From Phocaeicola salanitronis DSM 18170 (lineage in GTDB: Bacteria > Bacteroidota > Bacteroidia > Bacteroidales > Bacteroidaceae), in assembly GCF_000190575.1 (NCBI RefSeq), contig NC_015164.1, forward strand, positions 1,178,001 through 1,242,000: a stretch of 64,000 nt of DNA, read 5' to 3'. A model generated the notes under the pieces. That model was not told where the DNA came from. It worked only from the letters and a program-made list of their open reading frames with translations, and did no database searches. Every line of letters begins with the position of its first letter. Position 1 is the first letter of the stretch. The position numbers were made by a program, and so were the translations under genes. Below, one piece after another: positions 51,285-60,056 of the stretch.

Positions 51285-52145
51285 ATGCAAAGAAAAGATG
51301 GAGCAAATATTATTTCATTGGATCTATATGCTAATTTATTGAGTAATGGAGATTTATATGAGGGATATGTTGAAAATTGCGGTTATGCTTTTTATGAAAA
51401 TGTTCCTGTTCCAACTAAAGATAATAAGAATATAATTTTTTATGATTCATGCTATGTTTGTAAATTGGATATTTCTCCTAAAGCATATAGAGCGAGTTCT
51501 AAACTTTATGAGACAAATTTAGAACAACAAGACGATTCATGGTTTACTCCTGAAAATATCCTAAAATCAACTTCTGCGTTATCTTTAGTTATTGTAGCAG
51601 ATGATGTTACAGGAGTAGGGACTGTAGATGATGTGTTACTTCCATTTGTTTGGGCTGGTGGTTGTTTATGTTATATTGCTGCCGTTATATATTATAAAAA
51701 TGTAGGAGATGGAAATTCTCATTATCCTGGACCATGGTGTGAAACCCAAATTCCTAAAACTCATTATACAATGAGAGAACCTATTCCAATACAAAATCCT
51801 AAAAATTTTTCAAATGGAGGAGGTAATTATTTCTTGCCAGGATTAGCTTATGCAATACAGGATTACTATAAAGTAACTTCTATAGATACAACTAAAAATA
51901 CTTTTATAGAAAACAATGTTGATTATAATAGTAGATATAATGAGCAGAAAAAAAATAGAAGCGAATATTCATATTTTAATTCCAAGTCACAAAAGGTGGT
52001 AAAACCTTCGGTTATCAATAAATTTAAAATAGCAAGAATAATAGAACAACTATATTCAGAAGCATTAGTATTGCCAAAAGATAATACGAATGTTGTACAA
52101 AAGGAACACTTTGAACAAATATTTCCAAATAAAAGATTAAAATGA
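51285..52145 (+). CDS. Candidate Hcp-dependent effector (toxin), unrecognised
   Basis: 286 residues from MQRKDGANIISLDLY; an in-frame ATG at 51270 overlaps the Hcp stop. A central hydrophobic, Gly-rich stretch (ALSLVIVADDVTGVGTVDD then LLPFVWAGGCLCYIAAVIYY, about residues 100-145) could insert into membranes or serve as a pretoxin segment; the C-terminal half is AT-rich with many Tyr and Asn and has no catalytic motif I recognise. It lies between an Hcp variant and a membrane protein that looks like its immunity, in DNA of foreign composition. A membrane-targeting toxin is plausible. Confidence 0.55.
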   Translation: MQRKDGANIISLDLYANLLSNGDLYEGYVENCGYAFYENVPVPTKDNKNIIFYDSCYVCKLDISPKAYRASSKLYETNLEQQDDSWFTPENILKSTSALSLVIVADDVTGVGTVDDVLLPFVWAGGCLCYIAAVIYYKNVGDGNSHYPGPWCETQIPKTHYTMREPIPIQNPKNFSNGGGNYFLPGLAYAIQDYYKVTSIDTTKNTFIENNVDYNSRYNEQKKNRSEYSYFNSKSQKVVKPSVINKFKIARIIEQLYSEALVLPKDNTNVVQKEHFEQIFPNKRLK

Positions 52146-52504
52146 GAAAAAATATATTATATAACGATTTAAGTAATGTATATGTTATCATTCTGATATC
52201 ATTAAATTTATTGTATCCATATACTTTTACAGGAGAGGTGTATCGTATATTTCTATTGCTAGGAGCTATTGCTAGTTTTTATACGTATCAAAAACTAAAA
52301 AAAGAGAAGAATGATGATTGGATTTACCGTTCTTTCTCAAAACTAAATAATGTGTTTTTAGTTGTAATGTTTCTCTGTTTTTTTATCGTATTTTTAAATA
52401 CAAATATATTATACAATGTGTACGTTTTTCCTTTTTTTTTAATTTTAATAGGAATGTATTTAGGGTTTATCATTACTCGTATTTTTATTATCAATTTAAG
52501 TTAA
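52142..52504 (+). CDS. Candidate membrane immunity protein
   Basis: 120 residues with about four hydrophobic helices (VYVIILISLNLLYPYTF, FLLLGAIASFYTYQ, FLVVMFLCFFIVFLN, FPFFLILIGMYLGFIITRIF). It overlaps the effector stop by 4 bp (ATGA). A membrane-embedded partner suits a toxin acting on the inner membrane or entering from the periplasm. Very AT-rich, as is the toxin. No family recognised. Confidence 0.6.
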   Translation: MRKNILYNDLSNVYVIILISLNLLYPYTFTGEVYRIFLLLGAIASFYTYQKLKKEKNDDWIYRSFSKLNNVFLVVMFLCFFIVFLNTNILYNVYVFPFFLILIGMYLGFIITRIFIINLS

Positions 52505-52511
52505 TTCAAAT

Positions 52512-52805
52512 ATGATACAATATAAAACATTAATTATTTATGCAATCTCTAGTGACCCATCAAAGAAGCTATTTGAAGAAGAACTGGAGAAATACGGACT
52601 GGAACGGATAGGAACGCAAGACATCTTCGCCCTCCCCTTGGAGGAATACCGGACGAAGGTGCAGGCATTCAAAGCCTACCTGCGTGCCTACGCCCGCAAG
52701 CATCTGGACAACCAGGACACGGTACTGTTCGTGGAGTCACGCATGAATGAGGAACGGACCCTGACCGCCATGCTGCAAACCAATCTGACGAGTGAAGAAG
52801 AATAA
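52512..52805 (+). CDS. Small conserved-looking protein between immunity and Hcp genes
   Basis: 97 residues, MIQYKTLIIYAISSDPSKKLF. A strand-helix start and a helical middle (YRTKVQAFKAYLRAYARKHL), ending in acidic residues. Composition returns to that of the T6SS backbone from about 52560, so the junction of the AT-rich cassette lies inside this gene's start. It is followed by another Hcp variant after 14 bp. No family recognised; it may be a small T6SS accessory. Confidence 0.5.
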   Translation: MIQYKTLIIYAISSDPSKKLFEEELEKYGLERIGTQDIFALPLEEYRTKVQAFKAYLRAYARKHLDNQDTVLFVESRMNEERTLTAMLQTNLTSEEE

Positions 52806-52819
52806 AAAAACATAAGGAT

Positions 52820-53224
52820 ATGAGTGCACAATCATATATCAAGTTCTGGACCGCCGAACCCTCGGAGCATGAAGAAGTGCAGGCATACGACCTGCTGAGC
52901 TTTGAGTATGACTTCGAGAAACAGGCCCGCCCGAACGGACAAGTAACTGGCGAGACACACGGAGGCAGGATGCGGGCAAGCATTGCGGGATTCCCTGCGG
53001 AAGAACTGCTGGAATGGATGTTCAATTCAAGAATCCTGAAAGACGGGGAGGTAATGAACACTTCCGGCTTGAGCGGTGCGCCCAAGGAAGTTATCCGTTT
53101 CAGAGGCGCCCAATGCCTTGAACTCGACGTGCATTCGACAGTAAAAGAAAGCCGGACTTCGCTATCCATTCATTTCAGGGAAATGGAAGCCGGTGATTCG
53201 TGTCACTTAAACTTAAAATCATGA
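52820..53224 (+). CDS. Hcp-like (TssD) variant 4
   Basis: 134 residues, MSAQSYIKFWTAEPSEHEEV. The pattern NGQVTGETHGGRMRASIAGF, followed by FPAEELLEWMFNSRILKDGE, is the same Hcp signature found in its neighbours. Its last four bases overlap the next Hcp-like start (ATGA), so the two are coupled. Two Hcp variants in tandem suggest hetero-assembled or alternative tube units. Confidence 0.8.
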   Translation: MSAQSYIKFWTAEPSEHEEVQAYDLLSFEYDFEKQARPNGQVTGETHGGRMRASIAGFPAEELLEWMFNSRILKDGEVMNTSGLSGAPKEVIRFRGAQCLELDVHSTVKESRTSLSIHFREMEAGDSCHLNLKS

Positions 53225-53661
53225 ACTGGTTTACCTCTTTGTTCAAACGAAAAGACGCCGCCGTACCGGATGACCGGTACGTAATGCGGCTGACTGTCTG
53301 CCACGAGACCTACGCGGTAGAGGAGTTTGACCTGAAATTCAAGCGCGATACCGACCGCGACGGACTGCCGGAGGGTGAGGCATACGGCGGCTTTGTCACC
53401 TGCACACTTACCGGCATGCCGGGGGACGGACTGCTGAGATGGGCCTCGTACAGCAGGATGTACGAGGACGGAGACCTGCGGATTTACCGGAAAGACGAAC
53501 CCGACCAGCAGGCCGCATTCGCCCTGCGCTTTACGGAGGGCAACTGCATCCGTTTCCGGCGAAGAATAGACCATAGTACCCATGAGTGCAGCATCGTCCT
53601 GCTGTTTGCCGCGAGAACACTGAAATTTACGAACGAGGAATTTGAAAACGAATGGTGCTGA
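53221..53661 (+). CDS. Hcp-like (TssD) variant 5
   Basis: 146 residues, MNWFTSLFKRKDAAVPDDRY. Shares GEAYGGFVTCTLTGMPGDG and a C-terminal LKFTNEEFENEWC with the other variants. It carries an extra N-terminal basic segment of about 18 residues. It ends 5 bp before the tssE start used here. Function as tube cargo carrier or capping form is inferred. Confidence 0.8.
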   Translation: MNWFTSLFKRKDAAVPDDRYVMRLTVCHETYAVEEFDLKFKRDTDRDGLPEGEAYGGFVTCTLTGMPGDGLLRWASYSRMYEDGDLRIYRKDEPDQQAAFALRFTEGNCIRFRRRIDHSTHECSIVLLFAARTLKFTNEEFENEWC

Positions 53662-53666
53662 CGGAT

Positions 53667-54116
53667 ATGGAAACGAAATTTTGCAAACTGCCTTTGGACT
53701 TTGAGGCCCTGCTGAACGAAGATGTGGGAAACAACCATCTTGCCTCGTGCAACGAGATTGATTCGATTGACCAGTTCATCGAGTTGCTGATCAGTACGGC
53801 TCCCGGAGAGCATACCTTTGACAAGGAGTTCGGCTGTGAGATATTTTATCTTGATTTTGAAAGCATTGTCTCCCATACCCGTTGGGAAGGGCAATTCTCA
53901 GAATACATTACGAAGGCAATCACCCGATACGAAAAGCGTCTTATGAACGTATATGTACGGGTCGCCATAGATGACACGACCCGACAGGTCAGTGTGTCCG
54001 GCACTTCGACCATAAAAAAACGCGTTCAGGTATATGTGTATGGCACTCTGGTACACACAGGAGAGAAGCGGTGCTTTTATTATGTGATTTATTTAGGTCC
54101 CATTTCAACCCGATAA
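53667..54116 (+). CDS. tssE: T6SS baseplate protein TssE (gp25-like)
   Basis: 149 residues from METKFCKLPLDFEALLN; an earlier in-frame ATG at 53652 overlaps the previous stop. The gp25/TssE pattern is visible: SIDQFIELLISTAPGEHTFD, then a conserved TRWEGQFSEYI region and the acidic-aromatic RYEKRL. It forms part of the baseplate wedge with TssF, TssG and TssK. The next gene starts 8 bp later. Confidence 0.8.
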   Translation: METKFCKLPLDFEALLNEDVGNNHLASCNEIDSIDQFIELLISTAPGEHTFDKEFGCEIFYLDFESIVSHTRWEGQFSEYITKAITRYEKRLMNVYVRVAIDDTTRQVSVSGTSTIKKRVQVYVYGTLVHTGEKRCFYYVIYLGPISTR

Positions 54117-54124
54117 CAAGGTAT

Positions 54125-55969
54125 ATGAGCATAGAGAAATATAACAAGGAACAAATCAGGAACCGTATGCTAAAGTATGCTGCGACTTTCTGGGGAATCA
54201 AAAAAGCCGAAAATTTTGATCCCGTCGTCAAGCTCCTGCTGGAAGCATTGGCCAATGAAATGTATATGCTGGGAGAAGATTTTACCGCCATTGAAACAAG
54301 GCTGCTGGAAAAGACCGCCCGGATTCTGACACCAGGTATCCTGACCTCCCCCTTCCCCGCACACGGCATCGTACACGCTTTTCCCATTGAACCCGTTTAT
54401 CTGATCACCCGGGAATCGGGCATGTATTATGAAAGCGACTCACTGATCCGGAAGCTGTCGACAGGAAGTATTTCGTTTTATCCGGCATGTGATACACTGC
54501 TACATAGAGCCGACATAAGATATATGGTCTGCAATAGTCTCCTGTACCGGATAGACCATACCCTGGAGAAAACCATGATTGCCCGTACGGAATCCAAAAT
54601 GACTCCGCGTACCGTTTGGCTCGGCCTGGCTGTGGACGAATCCATTACCAACCTTCGGAATTTCTCTTTCTATCTTGATTTTCCCAATCTTACGGAAAGC
54701 TATGAATACCTGTTCCTGCTTCCCTGTACGGAATGGTCCGTCAAGGGAGAACAGGTTGTCATGCAGCGGGGAATCTACGAAAAGGACGATATACAAGATA
54801 ATCCCTTCCGTGCATTTTTCCAAAACTATGATGCGATGTTCCTCATAGACAAGGAAATCATGGAAATCTACAATAAACATTTCCTGAGCGTCCGGCAGTC
54901 TTTCCCGCTTGATGATTCCTGCAAAGAGACATTGCCTGAAGAACTGCATCCTTGTTTCAAGGAAGCCGTGCGGGAAAAGATGCAGGACAGGCTGGTCTGG
55001 CTAAAAATACAATTTCCCGCCCATTTCACAGCTGAGGTTATGGATGAATTGCAAGCGGGAATCAATATCGTGCCCGTCGAAAACAAACTGTTGCGTGAAC
55101 AAGTGAGCACCCTTGAAGACACTTTCAGGGTGATTCCCCTGCGGACGGAAAATCATGAATCCCTGTTGTCCGTACATAGTGTGAAAGACTCGGACGGGAA
55201 AAGCTATCATGAGCTTCTGTACCCGGAGGGAAATTCCAAGGCGGGCTATGGCACGTATTCCATCCGCAAAGGAGGGTGCGAACGGTTTGACTCCCGTTCT
55301 GCCAAAGAACTGCTATGCTATCTGCTGGACCTGCTGGATGATGAGACCCATGCATTCGGTTCCGTTTCGAGCATCAAGCTACAGGCACTTGCCACCCAAA
55401 TGGAGCAACTGGTGGCACAAATGAAACAAACAGCCGATAACATGAATGAGTTCAGAGAGACGCCCTACTACCTGATGATCGACCAATTGACCGGTAAAGG
55501 CCAGGTTACCGTCAAATACTGGACCACCAACTGTGAGATAGGAAACCAGATACAAGCCGGCGTGGATCTGTCGCCCAATACCAACACCTATCTGGAGCCA
55601 AGGACTCTTGCGCTTGTCAGCACCACCTATGGCGGCAAACAGGCTCCCAAGAACCGGGAACGCATAGACATTTACAAATACGGTTTCATTTCACATGGCC
55701 GTGTATTGACCCAGAATGATATTATCAGTTTCTGTAAAAAAGAACTCGGAGAGCTGCTGGTACGTACAGAAATTAAGAACGGAGTGGAAATCAGCCCGAT
55801 GCCCAGTGAAGGACTGATACGGACCAAAGAGGTACACTTGATTCTCAAAGAAAAGCTGGACGACCCGTCACAGGAGAAGCAGATGAAAGACAATCTGAGA
55901 ACCAAGCTTTCAGCCTGTTCGCCAGATACATTCAATTACCGGATATTCATCGAATACAATAAAGCCTAA
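54125..55969 (+). CDS. tssF: T6SS baseplate protein TssF
   Basis: 614 residues from MSIEKYNKEQIRNRMLKYAA. The early segment NFDPVVKLLLEALANEMYML, then RLLEKTARILTPGILTSPFPAH, is characteristic of TssF (VasA) N-termini. The middle and C-terminal parts are beta-rich. It is a wedge component that binds TssG. It follows tssE after 8 bp; tssN starts 14 bp after its stop. Confidence 0.88.
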   Translation: MSIEKYNKEQIRNRMLKYAATFWGIKKAENFDPVVKLLLEALANEMYMLGEDFTAIETRLLEKTARILTPGILTSPFPAHGIVHAFPIEPVYLITRESGMYYESDSLIRKLSTGSISFYPACDTLLHRADIRYMVCNSLLYRIDHTLEKTMIARTESKMTPRTVWLGLAVDESITNLRNFSFYLDFPNLTESYEYLFLLPCTEWSVKGEQVVMQRGIYEKDDIQDNPFRAFFQNYDAMFLIDKEIMEIYNKHFLSVRQSFPLDDSCKETLPEELHPCFKEAVREKMQDRLVWLKIQFPAHFTAEVMDELQAGINIVPVENKLLREQVSTLEDTFRVIPLRTENHESLLSVHSVKDSDGKSYHELLYPEGNSKAGYGTYSIRKGGCERFDSRSAKELLCYLLDLLDDETHAFGSVSSIKLQALATQMEQLVAQMKQTADNMNEFRETPYYLMIDQLTGKGQVTVKYWTTNCEIGNQIQAGVDLSPNTNTYLEPRTLALVSTTYGGKQAPKNRERIDIYKYGFISHGRVLTQNDIISFCKKELGELLVRTEIKNGVEISPMPSEGLIRTKEVHLILKEKLDDPSQEKQMKDNLRTKLSACSPDTFNYRIFIEYNKA

Positions 55970-55983
55970 ATAACTTATAGCAT

Positions 55984-56862
55984 ATGGACCCAGTTACCCA
56001 ACATCTTATTTCATCGTATCTGCTGATGCCCCTGCTTACCGTAATTTTCGGGATAGCAGCCTATTTCGTCGCACGGAAGAACAGACTATTGAACAACAAG
56101 AGACTGATTGTTTATCTGCTCGTGTGCAGTATCGTGCTTGCCCTGCCCGGCCTGTCCGGATTTATGGACTACAATTTCATGCCTTATATCTATATCCTGC
56201 TGGTTATCCTATACTGGATTGGCGGGTATTACAACCGATTTGTCTTGCGCAAAGTGTTTTCTTCGGGCAAGGAGATGCCCTCTTTCGGCATACAGTGCCT
56301 GATGACAGTCACGGTCGTGCTGTTAGGTGCCGGAATTTTTTCGGTCGTCTTCAACCTCTGCAACGAACTTCAATACGGGGTATGGGCTTCGACCTGCATA
56401 CTGCCTTTTGTATTTCCCCTTCTATATACCCAGACGGTAAAAAGCTATTTCGACATACCTGTAGAAATCTATAAAGTGTGGAAATACTCGGAAGAATACG
56501 ATTCAGAAACCCTGTATATCAACCGCGAACGAAGTATCGTCATCGACGTGGACATTTTCCGCAGGGTAGACGACCCAGTGTCGGAACGTATTACCGGCAA
56601 GGCCTCCGATGATGTCATTTTCGGGCAATGGTTCCAGCGCATGATTGATGACTGCAACCTCAAATCGCCTTCTTCGCCCATTGTTTATCAAAATGAAGGC
56701 GGGGCATATTATGAATGGGTATTCTATACCAAATCCTCTTTTTTCAGAAAGAGGTTCTATATTGACCCGGAACTCACGCTTGCGGAAAACAAGCTGAAGA
56801 TGCATGATGTGATTATCGCCAAACGGGTAGCGAATGAACTAGTAACATATAAAGAATATTAA
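55984..56862 (+). CDS. tssN: T6SS membrane protein TssN
   Basis: 292 residues. N-terminal half is membrane-embedded: segments near 13-30 (LLMPLLTVIFGIAAYFVA), 42-60 (LIVYLLVCSIVLALPGLSG), 65-85, 105-125 and 130-150. The C-terminal half is soluble and carries RSIVIDVDIFRRVDDPVSE. This is the Bacteroidetes-specific TssN, part of the TssNQOPR complex that replaces the TssJLM membrane complex. It lies between tssF and tssK. Confidence 0.82.
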   Translation: MDPVTQHLISSYLLMPLLTVIFGIAAYFVARKNRLLNNKRLIVYLLVCSIVLALPGLSGFMDYNFMPYIYILLVILYWIGGYYNRFVLRKVFSSGKEMPSFGIQCLMTVTVVLLGAGIFSVVFNLCNELQYGVWASTCILPFVFPLLYTQTVKSYFDIPVEIYKVWKYSEEYDSETLYINRERSIVIDVDIFRRVDDPVSERITGKASDDVIFGQWFQRMIDDCNLKSPSSPIVYQNEGGAYYEWVFYTKSSFFRKRFYIDPELTLAENKLKMHDVIIAKRVANELVTYKEY

Positions 56863-56873
56863 AACGCAATACT

Positions 56874-58034
56874 ATGGCAGGAAATCAAAATAAAAGGGGC
56901 AGCTATCCGCTTGTGAACTGGGCGGACGGCATGCCGGTCAAGAAGGAACACTTCGTCCAGCAGGAAAACCATTTTACGCACCGGCTGTGCGAATACCAGT
57001 CGTATCATCTGAACCGCACCAACTACGGGCTTTTACCCTTCAAGAAGGGGGAACCCGTTTCCGGAGATTTCAGCATCACGGAACTTGTCACGGGAACTTT
57101 GGAAGTCCGTCTGAAACGGTGCTATGCCATTACTTCCGGAGGATACCTGATTGATTATGACGCAGGAGACAATGATGAACTGACGGCCAGTTTCCATATT
57201 TCTGCCGATGAAATGGAAGACAAAGCCCTGCGATGGGACGTCATCCTGATGGCTGATCCGTTCGAGCACCGTCCTTCAGGTGTCCCGGATGAAAAGGAAT
57301 TAAGTCCGCGGCAACCCAACGCATTGCCTAAATATGCGTTGAGCGTACTGCCAACAGGGCAAACCAACGGAGGCGAGCTAGGCAGGCACTTCCTGCTGAT
57401 CGGTCGTTTGCGCAAGAACGGCAACCGCTGCGAAGTGGACGGTAACTTCATACCTCCCTGTACCAGCATGTCCAGCCATCCTGACCTGAAGAACTATTAC
57501 ACCAAATTCGGGCAGCTTGTCGATTCCATCGAAAAAGCCTCATTCGATATTCTCGCCAAGGTGGAAAATGCGGAAAAGCAAACGGCACTGGCCACAAACA
57601 TCGGCATGTTGTGCCGCCATATCATGCTTTTCATATCCGACATTTATTTTTCCTACCGTAATGAAGGACAATACTATTCCCCCTTGCGTTTTCTGAATGT
57701 ATTCTCCACACTGGCCCACCACCTGTACGTATGCCTGAGTTTCATGAGCAAGGAGGAGAAAGAAGATCTGTTGAAATACTTCAATGAATGGAACGGCATC
57801 ACTCCCGGCGCATACGAAGGGCTGTTGCGGGAAAATTGCGGCTTGCTGTATGACCATCACAATATCCGCCAACTGATGGTAACAACAGAGCGTTTCCTAT
57901 ACCTGTTCAATGACTTGTGGACCACCCTCAGCCGCCTTGAATACATTGGCAAGCACAAGGAGAACATCGTGGTTGCCGAACGCTCCAGACACCCCAAGGA
58001 ATCCAGCGAGACACGTTGGAACATATTGGACTAA
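56874..58034 (+). CDS. tssK: T6SS baseplate-membrane connector TssK
   Basis: 386 residues; the N-terminal VNWADGMPVKKEHFVQQENH is the TssK signature, followed by a beta-rich shell domain and a helical C-terminal half. It is shorter than the proteobacterial TssK of about 440 residues. It links the baseplate wedge to the membrane complex. It begins 11 bp after tssN and ends 19 bp before tssG. Confidence 0.9.
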   Translation: MAGNQNKRGSYPLVNWADGMPVKKEHFVQQENHFTHRLCEYQSYHLNRTNYGLLPFKKGEPVSGDFSITELVTGTLEVRLKRCYAITSGGYLIDYDAGDNDELTASFHISADEMEDKALRWDVILMADPFEHRPSGVPDEKELSPRQPNALPKYALSVLPTGQTNGGELGRHFLLIGRLRKNGNRCEVDGNFIPPCTSMSSHPDLKNYYTKFGQLVDSIEKASFDILAKVENAEKQTALATNIGMLCRHIMLFISDIYFSYRNEGQYYSPLRFLNVFSTLAHHLYVCLSFMSKEEKEDLLKYFNEWNGITPGAYEGLLRENCGLLYDHHNIRQLMVTTERFLYLFNDLWTTLSRLEYIGKHKENIVVAERSRHPKESSETRWNILD

Positions 58035-58053
58035 CCTGAATACCCGAAAAGTT

Positions 58054-59016
58054 ATGGCAGAAGAAACTGACAAAATCGTATGTTTTGACGAACGCCCACA
58101 TTCGTTCAATTTGCCGGACACCGATTTCAAGGCAGAAGTGGTGGCCAGCGGACTGAAAGAAAGCGGCTACGACGCGGAGCGCACCCTCATTTCCAGATTG
58201 GGGGACATACGGCGTGGCTTTTCGAAAGACATCCATGATGCCCACTCGGAATATTCCCAATACGACCTGACAGATTACCTGTATCTCTACGTGAACAGGC
58301 GGAGTATTTATGACACACTGCCTGAAGGCATTTTTCATAAGAACCTCTACCAGTCCGACAAAAGCTCCAAAGAGCAGATACTGGATGAAATCCGGATCCA
58401 CCGGGACGAAGAGTTCTATGCCCGGCGCTTTTTCAAGCCTTTCGAGATAACCCTGGACTATATGCTGGTGAGTTTCCAAAACAAGGAACGACGTATCGAT
58501 GAAATGAACGTACATCCGGACTTTGTAAGCATATTCTCCGACCAGTGGCCGGTGCTGAAACTGCTGCCGGTCCATCTGGCGATTATGCTTATCCGCATGC
58601 TTGCCTATATGGAACAGATTACCGTCAGTCCTTCCCAAATAAGCGAGTGCATGAGCATGCTGACCGGAGTGCCTATCCGCCTGCAGAAAGGTGAGAAAAG
58701 CGTGGTGGAAGCGGACCCGCATCTTGTCCCTAAACTGGGAGAATGCCTTTTGGGGGACACCATGGTCCTGGGGAACCGTTTTGCCGACGGCACTTACCAA
58801 ATGCTGTTGGAAATCGGCCCGCTACCAGCACAGAAGATGGAGACCCTATTCTCCGATACCATTGACCGCCAGATACTCTGCGACCTGATGGACCTGTTCC
58901 TGCCTGCCGACAAAGAAATACAAGTCCGTTATATCATACAGCAGGAGGACGCCCAGTTCAAGCTGGGAAATCCAACGGAACAAGGAGCCTATTTAGGAAT
59001 CAGCACTTATTTGTAA
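58054..59016 (+). CDS. tssG: T6SS baseplate protein TssG
   Basis: 320 residues from MAEETDKIVCFDERPHSFNL; an earlier start inside tssK was rejected. Contains KLLPVHLAIMLIRMLAYMEQ and LTGVPIRLQKGEKSVV, then LGECLLGDTMVLGNRFADGT near the C-terminus, which matches the TssG pattern of a conserved LG-x-D-x-x-LG segment. Forms the wedge with TssF. Confidence 0.82.
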   Translation: MAEETDKIVCFDERPHSFNLPDTDFKAEVVASGLKESGYDAERTLISRLGDIRRGFSKDIHDAHSEYSQYDLTDYLYLYVNRRSIYDTLPEGIFHKNLYQSDKSSKEQILDEIRIHRDEEFYARRFFKPFEITLDYMLVSFQNKERRIDEMNVHPDFVSIFSDQWPVLKLLPVHLAIMLIRMLAYMEQITVSPSQISECMSMLTGVPIRLQKGEKSVVEADPHLVPKLGECLLGDTMVLGNRFADGTYQMLLEIGPLPAQKMETLFSDTIDRQILCDLMDLFLPADKEIQVRYIIQQEDAQFKLGNPTEQGAYLGISTYL

Positions 59017-59037
59017 CCCATAAAACACCTATCCGAT

Positions 59038-59535
59038 ATGAAACCGAGAAATAATACGGAAGTAAGGAAAGCCTATCTGAAATTTTCCTGTTACCTGACA
59101 GGTTGCGTCATTCTTGCCGTGGCCATATTTGCCAGTTTCCTTAAAACGTCCAGTACGGAAGTGAAACGGATCACGGAACAGACATTGAAGTATGACTATG
59201 TCTATGCCAAAGAACTTTCGTTGTCAAACAGCGTGGATTCGGTCTATCAGTACATGAAGCTGATGAACACCTCGCCACAGATTAACGATGTTCTTCTGCA
59301 AAGCGTTGTCAGCGTGCGGAAAATGAACCTGTTGAAGTACATGCAAAGTATGGATGACAAGGATTGCAGGCTTTACAAGCAACTGCTGGGAAACATCAAC
59401 ATGTTCCTGAGTGTAAAAGACTCCATCCGCCTGCTGAGCATTCAGGAAGAGATGGTAAAGAAAGACCTGATGCAATGTATCCAAGACAACTGGAAGACAC
59501 GTCGCAATCTGAATGTCGGTTCCAACAACAAATAA
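59038..59535 (+). CDS. tssQ: T6SS envelope protein TssQ (assignment by order)
   Basis: 165 residues. A short cytoplasmic start is followed by one membrane segment (LTGCVILAVAIFASFLK, residues about 18-36), then a periplasmic helical region with coiled-coil character. It belongs to the Bacteroidetes TssNQOPR trans-envelope set. I name it TssQ because it comes first of the single-pass proteins in the N-Q-O-P-R order I recall; it could be TssO instead. Confidence 0.55.
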   Translation: MKPRNNTEVRKAYLKFSCYLTGCVILAVAIFASFLKTSSTEVKRITEQTLKYDYVYAKELSLSNSVDSVYQYMKLMNTSPQINDVLLQSVVSVRKMNLLKYMQSMDDKDCRLYKQLLGNINMFLSVKDSIRLLSIQEEMVKKDLMQCIQDNWKTRRNLNVGSNNK

Positions 59536-59546
59536 AACTGCATATT

Positions 59547-60056
59547 ATGAATGACAATAAAAAAACACTGAACAAGCGGGAGACCCTGATGGGGCATATT
59601 TATGTATTCCTGTTCTTTTTCGTAACAACCGTGGTATGTTGCCTGGCAATATTCATGTGGAATTCGGATTTCAAGATGTTTGAAGAGAAGGAGTTCGTGA
59701 AAATAAAAATGGACCGCATTAAAGATTTCCAACAGGAACAAGCCGACAGCCAACAGGCCATAGATTCCCTGTTCCGTAAAATCGAGACCTTCGAACCAGG
59801 GGTACATGCCCAATATGAAGAAGACGATATCCACTACCTGATAAACAACCTGCGCAACACATACGAAAGAAACAGCTGGGACAAACGGTACAAGCTGTTT
59901 ATGCACATAGCCGACTTTTACGCCATGTGGTTGGCAGACAAAAAACAATTGTGGAGTATCGAACAAAACATACAACTGTTCAAAGCCAATCTGGAAGAAT
60001 GCGAGATCGGATTGCAGAAAAAAGAAGAAGACTTGCGTTCAGGCACTAAAAAATGA
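59547..60056 (+). CDS. tssO: T6SS envelope protein TssO (assignment by order)
   Basis: 169 residues, MNDNKKTLNKRETLMG, then a membrane segment (IYVFLFFFVTTVVCCLAIFMW, about 18-38) and a long periplasmic coiled coil (about 50-160) rich in Glu, Gln and Lys. The reading frame is open further upstream but there it overlaps the previous gene. The layout fits TssO; the distinction from TssQ is not certain. Its stop overlaps the next start by 4 bp. Confidence 0.6.
   Translation: MNDNKKTLNKRETLMGHIYVFLFFFVTTVVCCLAIFMWNSDFKMFEEKEFVKIKMDRIKDFQQEQADSQQAIDSLFRKIETFEPGVHAQYEEDDIHYLINNLRNTYERNSWDKRYKLFMHIADFYAMWLADKKQLWSIEQNIQLFKANLEECEIGLQKKEEDLRSGTKK

Noticed and set aside
57928-58800. 290-codon minus-strand frame across tssK/tssG
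   Set aside because: Antisense to two well-supported T6SS genes.
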